Part shown: one piece after another, positions 26,326 through 38,760 of the stretch | Layout of the letters: every line of letters starts with the position of its first letter | How positions within the stretch are numbered: the first letter of the stretch is position 1 | Assembly: GCF_021018805.1 (NCBI RefSeq) | Contig: NC_086256.1 | Coordinates: 9,056,032-9,120,031, forward strand | DNA length: 64,000 nt | From: Prinia subflava | Lineage: Eukaryota > Chordata > Aves > Passeriformes > Cisticolidae | Direction of reading: 5' to 3' | Notes under the pieces: model-generated | The model's input: only the letters and a program-made list of their open reading frames with translations | Database searches by the model: none | What the model was told of the DNA's origin: nothing | Program-made: the position numbers and the translations under genes

Positions 26326-26875
26326 AACAGCTCCATGTCCCTCCTGTGGTGAGGACTCCAGAGCTGGACACAGAGCTCCAGGTGGGTCTCACCAGAGCAG
26401 AGCAGAGGGGAGGAATTCCCTCCCTCCCTGCTGCCCACGGGGCTCTGGATGCAGCCCAGGACACGTTTGGCTCTCTGGGCTGGGAGTGCCATGGCTGGGG
26501 CATGTCCAGCCTCTCACCCACCACCACCCCCAAGTCCCTCTGGGCAGGGCTGTTCTCCACCTGGTATCTCCCAGCCTGGATCTGTGCCTGGGACTGCCCC
26601 AACCCCTGTGCAGGACCTTGCACTTGGCCTTGTTGAACTTCATGAGGTTCTCACAGGTCCATTCCTGACACGTGTCCAGGAGGCATCACTTCCCTCCAGC
26701 GTGTCACCCACGCCACTCAGCGTGGTGTCCCCAGCAAACCTGCTGAGGGTGCCCTCAATCCAACATCACCAACAGAGCTGTTCATCAGTCCCAACACCAA
26801 CCCCTGAGGAACCCCCTTGTCACTGGTCTCCACTTGGACATCAAGCCACTGACCACAACTCTGAGTGCAACATCT
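26326..26875 (-). mobile_element. CR1 LINE internal fragment (ORF2 C-terminal part)
   Basis: Read on the minus strand, this matches the avian CR1 ORF2 end. It shows a reverse-transcriptase-type VPQG motif, then the typical ...GGACACCACGCTGAGTGG..., ...CTCATGAAGTTCAACAAGGCCAAGTGCA... style text that is diagnostic of CR1. The copy ends at ...GACATGGAGCTG, before the usual 3' UTR and octamer tail, so it lacks its 3' end as well as most of its 5' part. Frames are interrupted and it is dead. Confidence 0.88.
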
Positions 26876-29800
26876 ATTTCAACTTTCATTTTTCTCACAT
26901 TATCTCATTTTTAATTTAAAAATATTTCCTCAAAATTTTATTTAAAATTTTAACCTTTAAAAACTAATATCATGCTCAAATGCTATGAAAGCTTATCTCT
27001 ACCTTATTGTTCTCTCAGCTGCATTTTATTATCTTTATAGCTATTTTGACTCCTTTGGCTACATTTTCTAAGCATAAATCTTCAAGATGCCCTTAATTTG
27101 GAAAACTCTTTACTCCATTTAAGGAATAAATACAGTTTTCTACTACAACTTCAAATATATTTACAAATATTTTTTGTCTTCATCATCAGTTTCGATTTCT
27201 GTTTCATTATTGTTTTTTGGCTACTATAAAGCAGTTTAGAACTACACAAATAACAAATGGTAGATTCAGAGGGGGAAAAAAGAGGGCTGATTATTGAACA
27301 GTAAAGTGAATGTTATTTAAACAGATGAAAAATAGATACCTTGTCCAAATATATCTCTTTGCATGGTTGAAAGACTGTGAGAGCAGAAACAAGATTTTAA
27401 GAAAGGCATGCTAAGTAAAAGCCTGTAATATTGCTCAAGCTGTTCCAAAATACAGTGCTTAAAACCAATTTCTAGCCATAACAACTATCAATCATGATCT
27501 GTTACACTAATAATAGGATTTTATTCTATTTTTGCTTTTTTAGAATTGGCACACATCCAAGATGAAAAGTGGTAAAGAGATTTTTCTCCCCTGCCTTTGT
27601 GTAGCATAATATACTCCCTAAACTTGCTTCTTACACAAACATTAGAGGAATTCCATTTTTTTTGGAGTATTCTATCAGAACTAACTCAGCATCCCAAACT
27701 GTCAGTGTTTGCAGCTTTCACATACATTTGGTTCATCCATCTTTCCTCATCCTAACCACAACTTGTTCCACACAAGACCAATGTAAATTTATGCCTCTCA
27801 TTGGTTCCTGAAAACAAACACCATTTGTTCATTTCTTTTTTTATAAAATTAACAAAAGCCAAATCAACCATTCTCATAAGAATCTTCAGCAAAGAACCAA
27901 AAACCCAGCCCAGGTAAAAAGGTGGCCTCTTTTTATTTCTACAGCTAAGTATCCCGCTGATTTGACTTTTTGGGTTCTGTTTTGGTTCCTTTCCAAGAGA
28001 GCAAGGGGGGCTCTTGAAATACCAACAGGAATCATTTTAATGCTTTCTGAAATCTGCCTTCTAGGAGTTTAGAAGCAGTAATTCTTCACCAAGAATACTC
28101 GGGGAGAAACTGAGCTTGCCAGCTGGGGAAAAAAAGGCAACCATTCCATTTAAAACATCCCTTCTGCTCTAAAGTGGTCAGGCTTCATTTGCACAATGCA
28201 CCCTGCTGACGTTAATTTAGCAGCCCTCTAATCATGCTCACATCCTGAAAGGAAAGCAGAGAATATTGAAATGATGGTTGTTAAACTCCAAAGTTTTCAG
28301 AAAACAGAAGGAACTTAAGTATAAAACCTCCTTTTGAGTCCCATTACACAATATGCACAGTTCTATCTGACTTCACCTGTGGAACAAGTGGGATCTGGCA
28401 CAAGGATCTGCACTGTGGCATACGGATAAATGAGGAACAATGAGGGAGGCAAAACCCTCTTGTGACAAGGCTTTATTTGCCAACAATAGATTTTTTTTTT
28501 TAAGTTCAAAAACAAAATTTTAAAAATAGTGGTTTCTTGAAACATTCACTTTCACCTGGTATCAGTCATGAGCACATAAAGAGACCCAAGACACCAATAC
28601 TGGAGTACTGTGTTTCAAATATCAGGGTCTATATCAAAGGTTTTTAAAGCCATCTTACTTCAGGCTAAACTAGGTCACCTGAGGATTAAGGGGTGAATGA
28701 ATGAAAGCCATACACCAATCTCTCAAACAATAAGATAATACAGCTGTTTCTGGTTGAAAGGTGAAGTTACTAAAACCCTTTGGTAGCATTATACTGTCTG
28801 CCAAAAAACACAAACAACAAATAGTAATCACATCATCCGGTAATTCTCTTATTAAAGACCAAGGGAACTACTGCCTCCCAGAAAGAACTTAGATGCCTCA
28901 GGGACCAGACTGACCTTCTTTGAAGTCACTGCAACTTTACCTACCTCAAATGCTATTTTACTTGATATTTTTTTAAACAGAGCAAAAATATCTTTATCTT
29001 GTGGTACACAAATGCTACACAAAAAGATGAAGTTATTTGTCGAAGTAACACAAGGCAAGATCTATCCCAAGCCCCTCTCTTTCCACTGACTTCAATTCTA
29101 TGCAAGTTATGCAAGGGTTTGTTTCCAAGAAATGGTCCAAGAAGTGTGAGTTAAGTACATGGAAGATTGGCAATTCCCAGCAACAGCACGTAAAGTCCTC
29201 ACCCCCCTGTTTAGACATGTAACTGGATTTTTCACCTGGCTATAATCGCCTCCCCACCGCTATCAGAAAGAAGGGATTCTGTTACAGCACCATTTTTTTA
29301 GGTAACAGGTTTCCCCAAGATTGCTCCAATCCATACAGGCAGGCAAGGTGCAGGCCATTTCTCTTGATTCATGGTAAATCAATATTATGTTCCCAGCACC
29401 ACACAACTAAATTACTCCTATTGCATCTGATGCTGAAAGCTGTATGTAAGGGCATGGTTTTTCTTTAGTATTTCATTTTTATCAGTCCCAATGGTACTAC
29501 ATCAGATTCTATGTTGTATTATGCCTTAACAAAAATGATTTTACTACATCACTCCATCATCTGTCTAAACTTAATCAAGCACAACATTGCTTTCTGAAGG
29601 TCTACAGTAGTCTTATGTCCCTGAGGGGCTTTCTTCATGGTAGCCACTTTGGAAGAAAAATATCAGCTTGGCAGTGTCAAACTCTCAAAATTTACAAGCA
29701 GGCAGTCACCAGCATACAGCAAAACTGTCCCAAACTATAAAATTGTTTAAGAAGACTTTAACGTTTGCCCATTTCTGTACAAGAAGTTTTGGGTGCTATT

Positions 29801-32421
29801 TCATAAATAAATGTTTTGAGACAAAGTGCAACAGAACTCCCAAGTTTAAATTTGGTCCACAGAGTTTTAAGGTAGGGGCTACCGAAACAACCAACAAGCT
29901 CAGAACAGGAAGCTGCCTGACATTCACATTTGAAAGAGGAAAAGATAAAAGCTAGAAAAACAAACAGTAAATGACAGGGGACCATTAGAGAGAATAAACT
30001 GTCAGCCCACAGCTTTGCAATCTGAAATCAATCTCAAATGTAAAATCACTCATGTCCGTGTTTAAGTCACCTCCAATCTTTTTCTTGCCCATAACTCACC
30101 ACAATCCGTTCCTCCAGCTTTTAAATTTATCCTCATTGTCTCGGTTTTTAAGATCCTAATTGCCTCCCAACAGGCACCTCACAATTAGCCCCCCCAGGGG
30201 ACCTCCCTACCAGCCAGCACACATTCTTCCACCTCAGCCGAACTGCTCGCTATAATTATGAAAAATAAAGCCAAACGATGCACATTTTTAAAAGGAGATC
30301 ACTACATGTACCCAAGGGGAAATAAACAGCATCATACTGGAAGCACTAAGAAACACTCTCAGGGCCACAGGTTTGCTGGAAGTGATGGCCACGGGCTTGG
30401 CTTGCTCCATTTGAGACCACTGCAGCCTGGAGGAGCCACAGCTCACGGAGCAGTGGAGCAGAAAGCGCCTTCTTCACAGAGCACACCAACCCACCCCAGT
30501 GACATCTGATACCATTTCTTATTTTTGGCTGGCAGTACAAGTGACATTTATTAGCCTCTGCTGATGTAAAATAAGTGATAAATGTCAGAGGCAATTAATA
30601 TTTTCATCTTTTGAGGAAAGTAATTTAAAAGTAATTATATCAGGTTACAGTTGTTTAAGCTGGGGCATACAATAGGTAATATTTATACTCATCCTCATTC
30701 CAACCATGCTTTTATCACACTAATATTCAAGAGCATTTTGAAAAGAGAAACCTTTGGCTGCAAAAGCATCTGTTGTGCTTCAACAATTTGATTTAAAGGG
30801 AGCATTGCTATTAGCAAAATGAGTCATTTATAGATTTGATTTATGGATTTGACCAGGTAAAAACAAAGCTGAACTACTTTCCATCCAGAGAATGTATTCA
30901 TAGATGATGTGCTGATAACTTCAAAGCCCAGATTTCTAAGACTAATATGTATATCATCTCTAAAAAGAAACAATACAAAACCATAAATGCAATTATCTAT
31001 TTAAGAAATAAGAAATTCATTCAAAAGACAGCAAGGACATCTATCAGGAAGAATTCTGCATAGAAAGTGGAAGAGTTAAACCCTTAATTCACTATATGAT
31101 GACATGCCTGCAGTACAGCACTTCACCCAAAGCCCCACAGCAGACAACATGTCAGGATGCATGGAAAAATAGACCTTATTACCTTCATACATATCAATAA
31201 AATTGATATTGGAGAACAGTTATGGACAGTGAGGCTGAATGTTAGAATAAAGGCCATCAAAATCTGAAACAACTGAATACTTTTTACTGGATCTCATTCT
31301 TGATCCTTGAAACAAAAAAAGAGAAACTTCAAGAATCATAGAGAAGCATTTATGTAAAATGTCATGTGTTATATATTTCTGCTATAGTATACAATAATTA
31401 TTTCAAGCTGAAATTAGCTTTCTAACATGGAATAGACTTTTACGCTCTGAATCACAAAACTACTAAGTGTGATTCATAGCAAATCTTTAAATAGAGATGA
31501 TGATTTCAAAGCTCATAAGCCAAGTTTAAGGAACTCTGCTGCATTATTTACCGTACAAACCCAATGTTTTCACAAGATATGAGTAAAGTGGAAATTCATA
31601 TTTCTAAAGCGTACCTGCTTGCATTAAACCTAGGCTAACAAACCATTTCCATACCATTGAATTTACTGTAGTTTTAGGTGGGTTTTATTTTGTTTAGCAA
31701 TTCTTTTGAATGTCACTGATAGCCAGGCCAGAAGTCACACAACTAAGAAAAACCTTTAGCAACTAGAAACATAAATGTTCAGTAAGCAAAACTTTATTAA
31801 GTCCATCTCCACCAAAGCCAATCCCATGTCTTTGATTACTGCAAGATTATGTAAACTTTAAACATTTCTTTCCTGCGGGGTGGGGGAAGCTGCTAAACTA
31901 CAGTCACAGAGTTGAAAATTCAGAATATATCCACACAATTGAACACAAACTACAGGGAATACCTGACCTACCTCGGATGCTAAAAGAAAAATAGTCGCAT
32001 TTGCGCACTGCTCTGGTGGGAAAAAAGACTGCTGTTTATGTAGCTGCTGAATAAAGTAATCCAGTTTCTTGCCTCTCACTGTTGTGCAAAGAATGCACAT
32101 CAAAATGTCTAGCATATGCAATTCTTAAAAAAAATCTGAAGATTTAATATCATCTCCTTCAGACAGTAACACTGAAAGACTTTGGAGTCCACAAATTACT
32201 TCACGTTTTTAATAGTAGCTCTTAGAATTAAAGAATCACCAACCCTGAAAAGCCTATCCTGCTTTGATCCCAGAAATTATAAAATCCCGTCCCTTCTACA
32301 GGTCAGATAAATACTAATGGCTTGGGTAAAGCAATTTAATACAAATTAAAAGAGGACCAACTGATAAATCATGTGGTAAATACTGCCACATATTTACAAC
32401 TGACTTGACATGTCTCTTGAC

Positions 32422-32454
32422 ATTTTAGAGAGCCTTTTCTGGGCTCTCTAAAAT
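32422..32454. repeat. Perfect 13-bp inverted repeat, 7-nt loop
   Basis: ATTTTAGAGAGCC (32422-32434) and its exact complement GGCTCTCTAAAAT (32442-32454) flank a TTTTCTG loop. It forms a compact hairpin in either transcript. Pairing does not extend outward, so it is shorter than a typical pre-miRNA. Confidence 0.88.
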
Positions 32455-35400
32455 ACTGCTACTTCTAAAATATTTTCTGTCATTTATGTGATTACTATCC
32501 ACAAATATTTGGAATGCAAAGATAATTGATATTTATCCCTTGAAAACACAAGAGGACTACCTGCTCCCAATCAATAGTGACAGATTTTCAAAATTAGATT
32601 TTTTTCACTTTGCATGTTTTAATTAGATTTCCTTTAAAAAAAATTTAAAGAAAACCCACCATCTTTCAATGTATTTGAAAAACCAAAGAGACAACCATAA
32701 CCAGCAGAACTGACAGGAAAATAAAAAAGTGCTCTAACCAATTTCAACTTCCAGGCTGATGACATAAGCCTAGAAGCAAAATACATGCTGCCTCTCTGCA
32801 GGACATTTCTTCTCATTAAAGAGGTAAGTGGGTCTGTGTAAGCAGTGAAGACTATTAAAGATAAGCAGATTAAACACCAGTCTTGCAGCATGGCAGCATT
32901 ATGTTATGTTGCTAGGCTGGAGAACTGGTTTCCCTTTAAGATTTGGGATTTCCAGCATTAAGCAAGTACAAAATGCAGCGATATTAACACCAGTGAAACA
33001 CGCCAAGTGGCTGATGGTGAGGAGGAGAAACACTCCCACTGCACACAGCAGCCCCTGTCACCAGCAGCAGCAAACACCATTCATGGCAACAAGCGAGCCC
33101 ATCTGACATGCTGAAGCCAATGAAATGAATGGAACAGGTATTACTGTTTATCTTTGGGAAGAATCCCTCCACCCAGCATTTCCTTAGGCTCAGGTTCACA
33201 CACACAGATCCAGTCTTTCATGCAGTCGCTTGCTAAGCTAACAAAACCTTTCTTCCTGAAGTACTAGAATTAATTACTGGTATTTTTATCTTTTCTCACA
33301 GCCTGAAAATAAAAAGTTTAGTGCAGCTTTACAAGCATTCACAAAGTCCTTACTGACAAACTGAAAGCACTTATTTAAGCATAACTACAGCAAATTATCA
33401 AACCAATTTAACAATACCCCGAAGACAGCAGCTAAATGCCATCTCTTCTGCCTGAGCAAACCATTTAACCTTTTATCCTTGTCCATATTTCAAGGACTTT
33501 TTATTCTGACGAGGCTGCACATTTTTCCCTTGGTATATTTTCCAGTGTTCTCAAAGTGAATGCCAGAAGCATATGCCCCCCAAATTTACTTCCCTTCCCT
33601 GCTCCATTGCCAAGTGGACCACAAGCACCAATCCTGAGAAATCAAACCAGTGGGAAAGCTCACATGCCCACAAGACATCCACCAAAAACCCACAAGGCTT
33701 CACACCTGTGTGAGCATGAACCCTCAGTCCTACAATGAGATGCAACATTCAGATTTCACAACAATCCATTATCCCAGGTTGCGGAATTCAGCATCCCAGC
33801 ACAGGATTATAACAGACTCACCGAATAAAACTTCACAGGTTTTTTCCACTGACTTTAGTCAAAATAAGTTACTTATGACTGATCTAGTTAATGAATTCTA
33901 GCAACCATTCATCTGTAGTCAGAGCTCCCCCAATTCTTCACCTCAGCATAGGACAGAGCACATTGCCCAGTCAGTCTGGACATCCACAGCATCAACCTCT
34001 GGCCAAGAGTGAGGCCATTCCCCTTCTCCACACAGGTAACACCAATGCAGACCCCACTCCTCCTGTCAGCTGCCAATTTTCACTGAAGCTGAACAACTTA
34101 GACTGTCTTTTAAATTCATTTCAGGTGTTGGAAATTTACTGAGGGAACAGGAACCAAGCCTGAATACAAATCTTGCTTCTTTTAGAAGCCAATCTGAAAA
34201 AAATATTTTTCTTTAACTAATACTTTTAAAAAGAAAACTGGTATGCACTTTCTGGTATTCTAAGATGAGTTTAAAATTTCAGTGTCTGAATAAATCATTT
34301 TTATTTATCTTCTCATGTCATCACCTCTTCCTCAGACGTCTGTATAAGGGGTGACTGCCTACATCATCACTGCTGGAAGCTCCTCAGCAGATAGATATCT
34401 GACCTGTGGGTTCAGTTATGTTCCTGGTAAATCTGTGAGCAGTATAAAATAAGTCTTGTTGATATATTTCTCATAGCAGGCTCCCCTGTAGCATACAGTT
34501 CCAAAAACTCAAATCCAAGAGACTTGTAACATCTGAAGATCTTTACATGAGTATGTATGCATGTATCTTCATGCCAAAGTTACAAAGGTAACCTTCAGTT
34601 TAAAATGTAAATACTCTTTATTTAGTTCATGTATATTTCAGAAGTTTTTTAAAAGCAGAACAATCAAATTCTGAGTCCCATTCAGAGTCTCCCTTCACTG
34701 TGAACAACCTATAGGCCTTTAGAGAGCAATTTCTACTTTAAATTTTTTAATAAAAATACTGTAAAAAGCAACATTTTACTAACAGTATTTTTATCAGATC
34801 TTGTAATGGGCTTTGTAGCCAGCAAAAAATGTCTTCAAATAATTCTAAAAGATACTCTTTAGGAGACAAAATTGAAGAGCTTGTCAAGTTTCAGGATCTC
34901 TAAACTACAGCCAAATATGTGCCAGAGAAGGCTTAAACTGTACAGGGCAGTCAGTCTTCTCTTGTTAAATATATTGAAGCTTAGAGAGACCACTGATCTT
35001 CTGATTCCCTTTCCCTATAGAACAAAACAAAAAAGTGCTCAGTCCTTAGAGTAAAATAAATCAGCTCAAGAACAAGTCCACCAAATACTCTGGGATTATA
35101 CTCTCCATGCCCTATTTCCCCCCTGCCCCCAGGAGGAAAATGTTAGATTTATCTTTAAAATTAATGAATCATTCTTCTGGTGGGGTGGGAGGCATGGTTT
35201 TTTATATATATTATATTTTAGCCAAACGTGCTGTGTAGTAGAAACACTAGCCAAGACAAGCACATTCAAGTCCTGTGATGCTTTTGAGTTGGTCTTTCAG
35301 ATCTCCACTGAAACCAGCACAAAAGTGGTTCTACAAAGGAAGATTACCTGGTTGAACTTAGCCCAGATTTCAGCAGAAAATGAAAGGGAGTTATCACAGT

Positions 35401-36469
35401 GTAAGAAAAGATGGATGCAGGAAACTGTGGTGATAATGTCCAGCCACATCTGAACACTGCTCACATAGCACAAATGCAGAATATAATCAAGTATCTGAAA
35501 TTTGGAATATCACATTCTCCATTACTTTTCTTACTTGGATTCACTCATCCGGATTTGGGGGATAGAAACTCCAATTTCTTGCATGTGTGAGAAGAGAAAA
35601 AGCACACATGCACCAGTTCCTGCAATGCAAAAGAAACAACCCCCCAATTTTCTCGTACAAGATGATGTTCAAAATACCAGTTCATCTTCACAGGGACTCA
35701 CTGGGTACTACTGCTATGACCTGCACTAAAATACCAGCAACAACAAATGTACAGGGAACAGTAACAAACCTAGGTAGCTTCCTAACATTTGTGGCTACAT
35801 CACAATGCATTTTATGCAACACCAAATAACTTAGAAATCCAAATACAGATCTCTGTACAGTGCAGCAGAAACAGCTCTACCACTTACAGCTCCACCATTT
35901 AGCACCTGTCCCTAGGCAGTAATTTATGTCAAAAGTCCAAGTTCATTACCTAAAATGAAAGCCTAGAAATTAAAGGAATATTCCATTATTAGATGCTCTT
36001 TCTCAGCCTTTCCTCAATACTATTGCACAGCTACATCACACTGCGAGCATGCTCTATGTGTGTATATATTTATAAATATATACAGTTACTTGTGCACAAA
36101 AAACCTGATTTCCCTCTCCTGGACCTTAAATTCCACACATTTCACCACTACAAATTTGTAGACCAAATTTGTGGCACCAAACAGGATGCAACAAAAGCAG
36201 ACTGAACATGAGAAAAAGGTGATACAGAAGGGTCACGTGCCAGTACATTGACTTTGCATGTAGGAACATTCCTGCCCCTTTAGGTTATTTGCTCCCTCTA
36301 GTCCACAGCTATTTACTGCAGGGATCAGGGCTGAGAGAGTTCCCCAAGAAGACAAAGTTATCACAGTGTTGATACCACAAGCATTTCAGGTGATGGAGGT
36401 CAAAGGAAGCACCAGGAAAACTACGTGTACATTTGGAAAGTGCCCCACATGGAAACATAAAGGAAATGA

Positions 36470-36645
36470 GATTTTCACAATGCACATGATTAAGTACCAG
36501 AACAGGTGCCAAAAAAGGCTGCAAAATCTCCATCCCTAGATACACTCAAAACCAGCCTGGACAAGTCCTTTAGCAACTTGATCTAACTCTGGAATTAGCA
36601 TTGCTTAGAGTGGAGAGGTTGGATTAGAGGACCTAATTTGGGCTG
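36470..36645 (+). mobile_element. Old CR1 3' fragment
   Basis: A diverged plus-orientation match to the CR1 3' region: ...GTACCAGAACAGGTGCC..., ...ATCTCCATCC...GACAAGTCCTTTAGCAACTTGATCTAA..., ...GAGGTTGGATTAGAGGACCT.... There is no intact coding. Its divergence suggests an old insertion. Confidence 0.75.
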
Positions 36646-37546
36646 TGATGTTCATTTTAAAAGCCATCAACATCCAGTTTGAACTACAAAACCAACTGGC
36701 CTCTCAAACCCAGCTCTCCAAAGGAAGTAATTAAATATATTGCCTTGGCAATGTATCAAGAGCTTTTTATTTTTCCTGGTTTTTAAAGTTAAAATTGACT
36801 ATAAAATAGTCACTTTTCCAAGCCACAATTTCTTCCAAAAATTCAAGTGCAAAATACAGAGGGAAAAAAGAAAAATCTAGCACTAAATTCCTTTTTAACA
36901 TCTGCCTTATTTCCTCATGTCCTTTTAGCCTATTTTATTAGTTCCTGAAGCATTTTTGATGTAGATATTGATTACATATCCATATACATATATGCATTTA
37001 CACATACCTACCCAACTGTGGACAGCCACAACACCACATATAGACAGTAAATACTCAAGACCACCAAAATGATGGAATTTCACCACACTACATAGTTAAA
37101 CCAGGGAAATGCATTCTCAGTCCCAGCAGTGTCTTCTGCTGACACTGGTGAACATTTGGGCTCTTCCAACCTCCCTTCCTTTTCCAATACTCCCCTGAAG
37201 AATTACCATGAAAACAACCCCCTGACATGTCAAACAGATACAACATCCCCAAGAAATTCTAGGTTCAGAAAAAGCAATAAATGGCTTGAAAAAAATTTTG
37301 ATGATCTGTGGTTAGAAACAATCTTCTTGGTTATGAAACTCTGACTAACTAAATACATGGAAAATAAATATAATTTTATCCAGAAATTAACCCCTGAAAA
37401 ATTTAACTTATTACTATATACTCAGTTATGCATAAAGTAAATACAGCTAATTTTATGATGAGGAAGTGCATTATCCTAATACACTGTCACCACGGTATAT
37501 GCAGTACACGGTTTCAAGCTTTTTCAGTAATATTAATAAGCTGGTT

Positions 37547-37560
37547 AAAAAAAAAAAAAA
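37547..37560. repeat. Poly-A tract (A14)
   Basis: Homopolymer of 14 A in AT-rich intron. Confidence 0.85.
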
Positions 37561-38264
37561 CGTGATATGTAGAATATATTCACATAAGGCAACAGTTATT
37601 TTGTAATTGCCTTAAGGCATCAGCAAGGTATGAATAGCAATATGTTAAAACAGTAAATTTATTTTCCTCAAAGGATGTTAAACAGTGGGACAGGCATGGT
37701 TAATTTAATAGGCAACGTTCATGGTCTATAAACAATTACTTATGCTAGCAAGTATGTAATAGGCTATATACCATCCTATTACAATGACAAGGGGGGGCAG
37801 GGGAAGAATATGGTGCTCCCAAGCACAAATCTGTTCCCTGACCACCTCACACAAGCTTTTGGAGCTCACTCAGTTCCAGCAGTTTTATTCCATTAGCATC
37901 AGTTCAGTTATCACACACCACTGACACTGGCACAGATTAGTGTTTGTCATACCAGTGCAAGTGAGTACAACTTCCACAGCACCAGTACAAAATAAAACTT
38001 CACTAGTGTGTTTGAGTTCAAAACAAATTAGAGTATTTATTTCAACAATGACAGTTGTTGAAAGTAAAATATAAATATTATTTGCGTTGTTGATTTGCAT
38101 TCTGGTTTTGGATTACTATGCATCTGAAGCTATAAAGAAGCCTGTGTTGAAAATAAATGAGAATATTCAATCTGTTTTGACATTTAATTTTTAATTAATG
38201 CTCAAGTAAAATGGCTACTCTAAGGCAAGTCTGACAAGTCATGTAATAGATTTTTGTATGTACT

Positions 38265-38321
38265 GTAAAAGTGAAGTTCCAAAAATAAGGTAAGCCTCAT
38301 AGTTTACACTTCACTTTTTAC
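38265..38321. repeat. Inverted repeat, 13-bp arms with one bulge
   Basis: GTAAAAGTGAAGT (38265-38277) pairs with ACTTCACTTTTTAC (38308-38321) except for one extra T. It lies about 250 bp inside the intron after the short-isoform first exon. Confidence 0.75.
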
Positions 38322-38565
38322 CATAGGAATAGTCACAAAACTATTGGATATAATCCAAGATATTAAAAAATTATTTTATTACTGTATACAAAATCCTGCT
38401 TTTAGTTTACAAAATATACACCTGGTGAAAACAGAAAACCTCAAATTCTAGTATCGTTATGTACTCAGTAAACATGATTTACACCAAACAACTGTCAGCA
38501 TTTTTATGAGACTGTCAACATTACAAGCAGAGGAATAAATAAAAGAAGGCTGAAGTTACACTTAC

Positions 38566-38604
38566 CTGCAGCCCTCTTCTTCGAAGAATACTTGAATCAT
38601 CCAT
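38566..38604 (-). CDS. MAST4: MAST4 alternative first coding exon, short isoform start
   Basis: The minus strand encodes MDDSSILRRRGLQ in 13 codons and then meets a near-perfect donor, CTGCAG|GTAAGTG, in phase 0. The ATG has A at -3 and G at +4, a strong start context. Related MAST short isoforms begin MDESS.LRRRGLQ and run directly into KELSLPRRG. Here the matching KELSL exon lies 31 kb downstream at 7097-7128 and is entered in phase 0, so the joined frame is consistent. Only the coding part is given. The 5' UTR continues to higher coordinates and its start is not determined. A weak acceptor-like site at 38660-38661 leaves open a spliced 5' UTR. This start removes the NLVRMRNQSLG block encoded at 63 kb, giving a MAST protein with a short N-terminus. 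Confidence 0.85.
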
Positions 38605-38760
38605 ATTTCGACTGCTGATCACTAAAGCTCACTTGCTTCTCACTAGCTTTGCTCTCTAACTGTTAAAGAAGTCCATTATTTTCAAACTTTTCTCCTCCTC
38701 CCACTCGCCCTCCGTCCACTTGCTAAAAATAGGACATGGTCTTTCACTTGCCTGTCATGA
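38605..38760 (-). promoter_or_regulatory. Putative promoter / 5' UTR of the MAST4 short isoform
   Basis: This is the segment immediately upstream, on the minus strand, of the MDDSS start. It contains a perfect MEF2-type element (38723-38732), a GGACGGAGGGCGAGTGGGAGG purine/G-rich stretch suitable for SP/KLF factors, and no clear TATA box at the usual distance. It must carry at least the 5' UTR. Whether transcription begins here or further upstream, for example in the CpG-rich block near 40.3-40.6 kb, cannot be decided from sequence alone. Confidence 0.45.
38723..38732. promoter_or_regulatory. MEF2 consensus site near short-isoform start
   Basis: CTAAAAATAG matches the MEF2 consensus YTAWWWWTAR at every position. 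It lies about 120 bp upstream, on the minus strand, of the short-isoform ATG. It could tie the short isoform to muscle, heart or neuronal expression. A single 10-bp match occurs by chance in AT-rich DNA, so only the position makes it notable. Confidence 0.35.

Larger units (their letters stand above)
7129..38565 (-). other. MAST4 large intron (31 kb) upstream of the KELSL exon
   Basis: This is intron in both isoforms. Apart from the candidate cassette exon, minisatellite and CpG island listed separately, it holds one internal CR1 fragment (26.3-26.9 kb), an old CR1 tail (36.5 kb), AT and TG microsatellites, poly-A tracts and several inverted repeats. Stretches 8.4-13.6, 14.7-16.2, 16.3-20.0, 20.7-26.3, 26.9-32.4 and 32.5-36.4 kb show only AT-rich unique sequence to me. 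Confidence 0.7.

Noticed and set aside
26315..26919. Overlapping open frames on both strands
   Set aside because: They lie inside the CR1 fragment and are remnants or shadows of its ORF2.
31858..32121. 87-codon minus-strand frame with a GAG|GTAGGT donor
   Set aside because: The frame would need a phase-1 entry, which does not fit the flanking MAST4 exons. The length is expected by chance and no family is recognised.
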